Assembly (NCBI RefSeq): GCF_015680405.1
Contig: NZ_JADLJS010000002.1
Location: forward strand, 1 to 64,000
DNA from: Pseudomonas pudica
GTDB lineage: Bacteria; Pseudomonadota; Gammaproteobacteria; Pseudomonadales; Pseudomonadaceae
Length of the DNA stretch: 64,000 bases
Reading direction: 5' to 3'
Below, piece by piece: positions 62,796 to 64,000 of the stretch (position 1 is its first letter; every line of letters begins with the position of its first letter). Both the position numbers and the translations under genes were made by a program. The notes beneath the pieces were generated by a model that made no database searches, was not told the DNA's origin, and was given only the letters and a program-made list of their open reading frames with translations.

Positions 62796-63680
62796 ATGCA
62801 GTTGATCCCCTGGTCCCACGAATGCACCGAAGGCTTCACCCTGCGTGGCTGGCGAACCCCGGCCAGTGGCAAGCCGCTGCTGCATTTTTTGCACGGCAAC
62901 GGTTTCTGCTGCCTGGCCTACCAGCCATTGCTGATGCGCCTGGGTGAACATTTCGACCTGTGGCTCAGCGATGTCCAGGGCCATGGTGACAGTGACCATG
63001 GCGGGGTATTTCGTGGCTGGAACCGCACCGCTGCGCTTGCGCTGGAGGCTTTCGCAGCCGGGCGAAGCGAGTATGGCGACGTGCCGCGTTTTGCCGTCGG
63101 GCACAGCTTCGGTGGTGTGCTTACCGGCCTGATCCTGGCCAGTGAGCCGCAACTGTTCACCCGTGCCGTGCTGCTCGACCCGGTACTGTTCAGCCGGCGC
63201 ATGCTGGGTGTGATGGGGGTGGCAGCCCTGGTTGGCTTGCACCGGCGTCACGCCCTGGCACGCAAGGCCGCCAGCCGTCGCAGTCACTGGCCCGACCGCG
63301 AGGCAGCCCAGGCTTCGCTGCATGGGCGGGGCATCTTCAAGGGGTGGACCGATGCGGCGCTGCGGGCCTACGTCGAGCATGCCATCGGCGACTGCGGCGA
63401 TGCGGTAGTGCTCAAATGCCGCCCCAGCCGCGAAGTGGAAATCTTCAGTTCCTTCCCCAAGCGCATGTGGGCAAGCCTGGCGGCGATCCGCACGCCCACT
63501 CAAGTGCTGTACGGCGAGCACACCTACCCCTTCGTGCACCATTCGGTGAGCCGCCTGGCGGCGCTGAACCCTCAGGTGAGCGCCAGGCAGGTTGCAGGTG
63601 GACACTGCTTCATGCAGGAACATCCTGAGGCTTGTGCTGAAGAAGTGCAGGCCTTCCTGCTGCAGGGACCGGCGGGATAG
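62796..63680 (+). CDS. alpha/beta-fold hydrolase
   Basis: Protein of 294 aa. Oxyanion-hole HGNG (LLHFLHGNGFCCLAY), nucleophile Ser in VGHSFGGVL, and the likely catalytic His in AGGHCFMQEHPEA near the C-terminus; the acid residue is probably in VLYGEHTYPF. No signal peptide, so cytoplasmic. It lies directly after the LysE-type gene, perhaps in one transcript. The substrate is unknown; esterase or similar. Confidence 0.85.
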   Translation: MQLIPWSHECTEGFTLRGWRTPASGKPLLHFLHGNGFCCLAYQPLLMRLGEHFDLWLSDVQGHGDSDHGGVFRGWNRTAALALEAFAAGRSEYGDVPRFAVGHSFGGVLTGLILASEPQLFTRAVLLDPVLFSRRMLGVMGVAALVGLHRRHALARKAASRRSHWPDREAAQASLHGRGIFKGWTDAALRAYVEHAIGDCGDAVVLKCRPSREVEIFSSFPKRMWASLAAIRTPTQVLYGEHTYPFVHHSVSRLAALNPQVSARQVAGGHCFMQEHPEACAEEVQAFLLQGPAG

Positions 63681-63738
63681 TTTTTCCAGACAGTGCCGAG
63701 AGTAAAGGCGTGAGTAATCTTGGGCTTTGCCCGAGCGT

Positions 63739-64000
63739 ATGAACATGACCAGCAAGACCTTGCTACAGCCATCGTATCTGCAAAAGCGCTACGACTATTC
63801 CTGCAAGACAATCGAGTCACTCAGGCAGGCCATGTGCAGCCCGCTTGCACCACTGGCGGGGCGGGCTCCTCTGGCCGTGGTCAGTGTGGGCTCCTATGGC
63901 CGATGCGAGGTTTCCCCTGTTTCGGACATCGACTTCTTCATTGTTCATGACAGCAGTCTGCCGGCGGAACGTCTGGACGACATACTGCGCCAGGTCGGCG
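63739..64000 (+). CDS. nucleotidyltransferase-domain protein, cut by the window end
   Basis: Open frame from ATG at 63739 (MNMTSKTLLQPSYLQKR) to the last base with no stop, 87 codons visible. The segment VSVGSYGRCEVSPVSDIDFF is the catalytic G-S/G-x-G-R-x-E-x-x-x-x-SD-x-D motif of GlnD/DUF294-type nucleotidyltransferases. In GlnD this domain uridylylates PII; in DUF294 proteins it is linked to cAMP- or CBS-type sensors. The rest lies beyond the window, so the full domain order cannot be told. A second ATG at 63745 is possible. Confidence 0.7.
   Translation, partial: MNMTSKTLLQPSYLQKRYDYSCKTIESLRQAMCSPLAPLAGRAPLAVVSVGSYGRCEVSPVSDIDFFIVHDSSLPAERLDDILRQVG

Noticed and set aside
1..64000. CRISPR arrays, tRNA genes, insertion sequences and prophage genes
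   Set aside because: Looked for regular spacer-repeat patterns, tRNA-like ends, transposases and integrases and saw none; the short palindromes belong to REP families.

Overview
The window looks like a chromosome segment of a Pseudomonas putida-group bacterium. It has high GC with GC-rich third positions, dense two-component and cyclic-di-GMP signalling, the MexEF-OprN pump, 4-hydroxyphenylpyruvate dioxygenase, the gluconate gnuR/gnuK/gntP set, cobalamin genes and many REP-type palindromes. Gene order resembles what I recall of the KT2440 chromosome around hpd and mexEF-oprN. That is a memory-based impression, not a search result. I saw no tRNA, rRNA, CRISPR array, insertion sequence or prophage.

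Layout. 0-5 kb: an RstA/RstB-like two-component pair, a delta-60-repeat protein behind an AT-rich stretch, and a six-TM diguanylate cyclase. 5-11 kb: an nfrB-nfrA-DUF4434 operon (glycosyltransferase with c-di-GMP-binding MshEN motifs, large TPR outer-membrane protein, small exported protein), divergent from a PACE-family pump gene. 11.5-13.2 kb: an Ile-rich leader peptide with an attenuator in front of ilvA. 13.4-21 kb: a hypothetical protein, a VOC protein, a GapN-like dehydrogenase and a 1275-aa toxin-like leucine-rich-repeat protein. 21-26.8 kb: AraC and LysE genes, TerC-CBS, RarD, and a CSS/EAL phosphodiesterase. 27-35 kb: hpd with a good sigma-70 promoter, a stand-alone CSS sensor, a DJ-1/PfpI protein, two convergent hybrid kinases and a TPR protein. 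35-41 kb: mexE-mexF-oprN with a strong terminator and a MexT-like box. 41-42 kb: gene remnants set between REP elements.

42-49.3 kb is the most interesting part. A two-gene type II secretion remnant (gspG-gspF) is divergent from a lytic transglycosylase, followed by two paralogous sensor kinases and an NtrC-type sigma-54 activator. I find -24/-12 type sequences in front of gspG, in front of the transglycosylase, and in front of the second kinase. CCCC/GGGG dyads lie about 85-100 bp upstream of two of these. This suggests a self-contained sigma-54 circuit controlling a minimal pseudopilus and a cell-wall enzyme.

49.4-64 kb: a small exported protein; the gluconate transporter, kinase and repressor with three copies of an AGCGCT operator; a PAS-PAS-MCP (BdlA-like) transducer convergent with and overlapping a BvgS-like hybrid kinase and its NarL-type regulator; a DUF1272 zinc protein; a riboswitch-controlled cbtB-cbtA-cobE-cobM operon; a GNAT acetyltransferase, a LysE exporter, an alpha/beta hydrolase, and the start of a nucleotidyltransferase cut by the window end.
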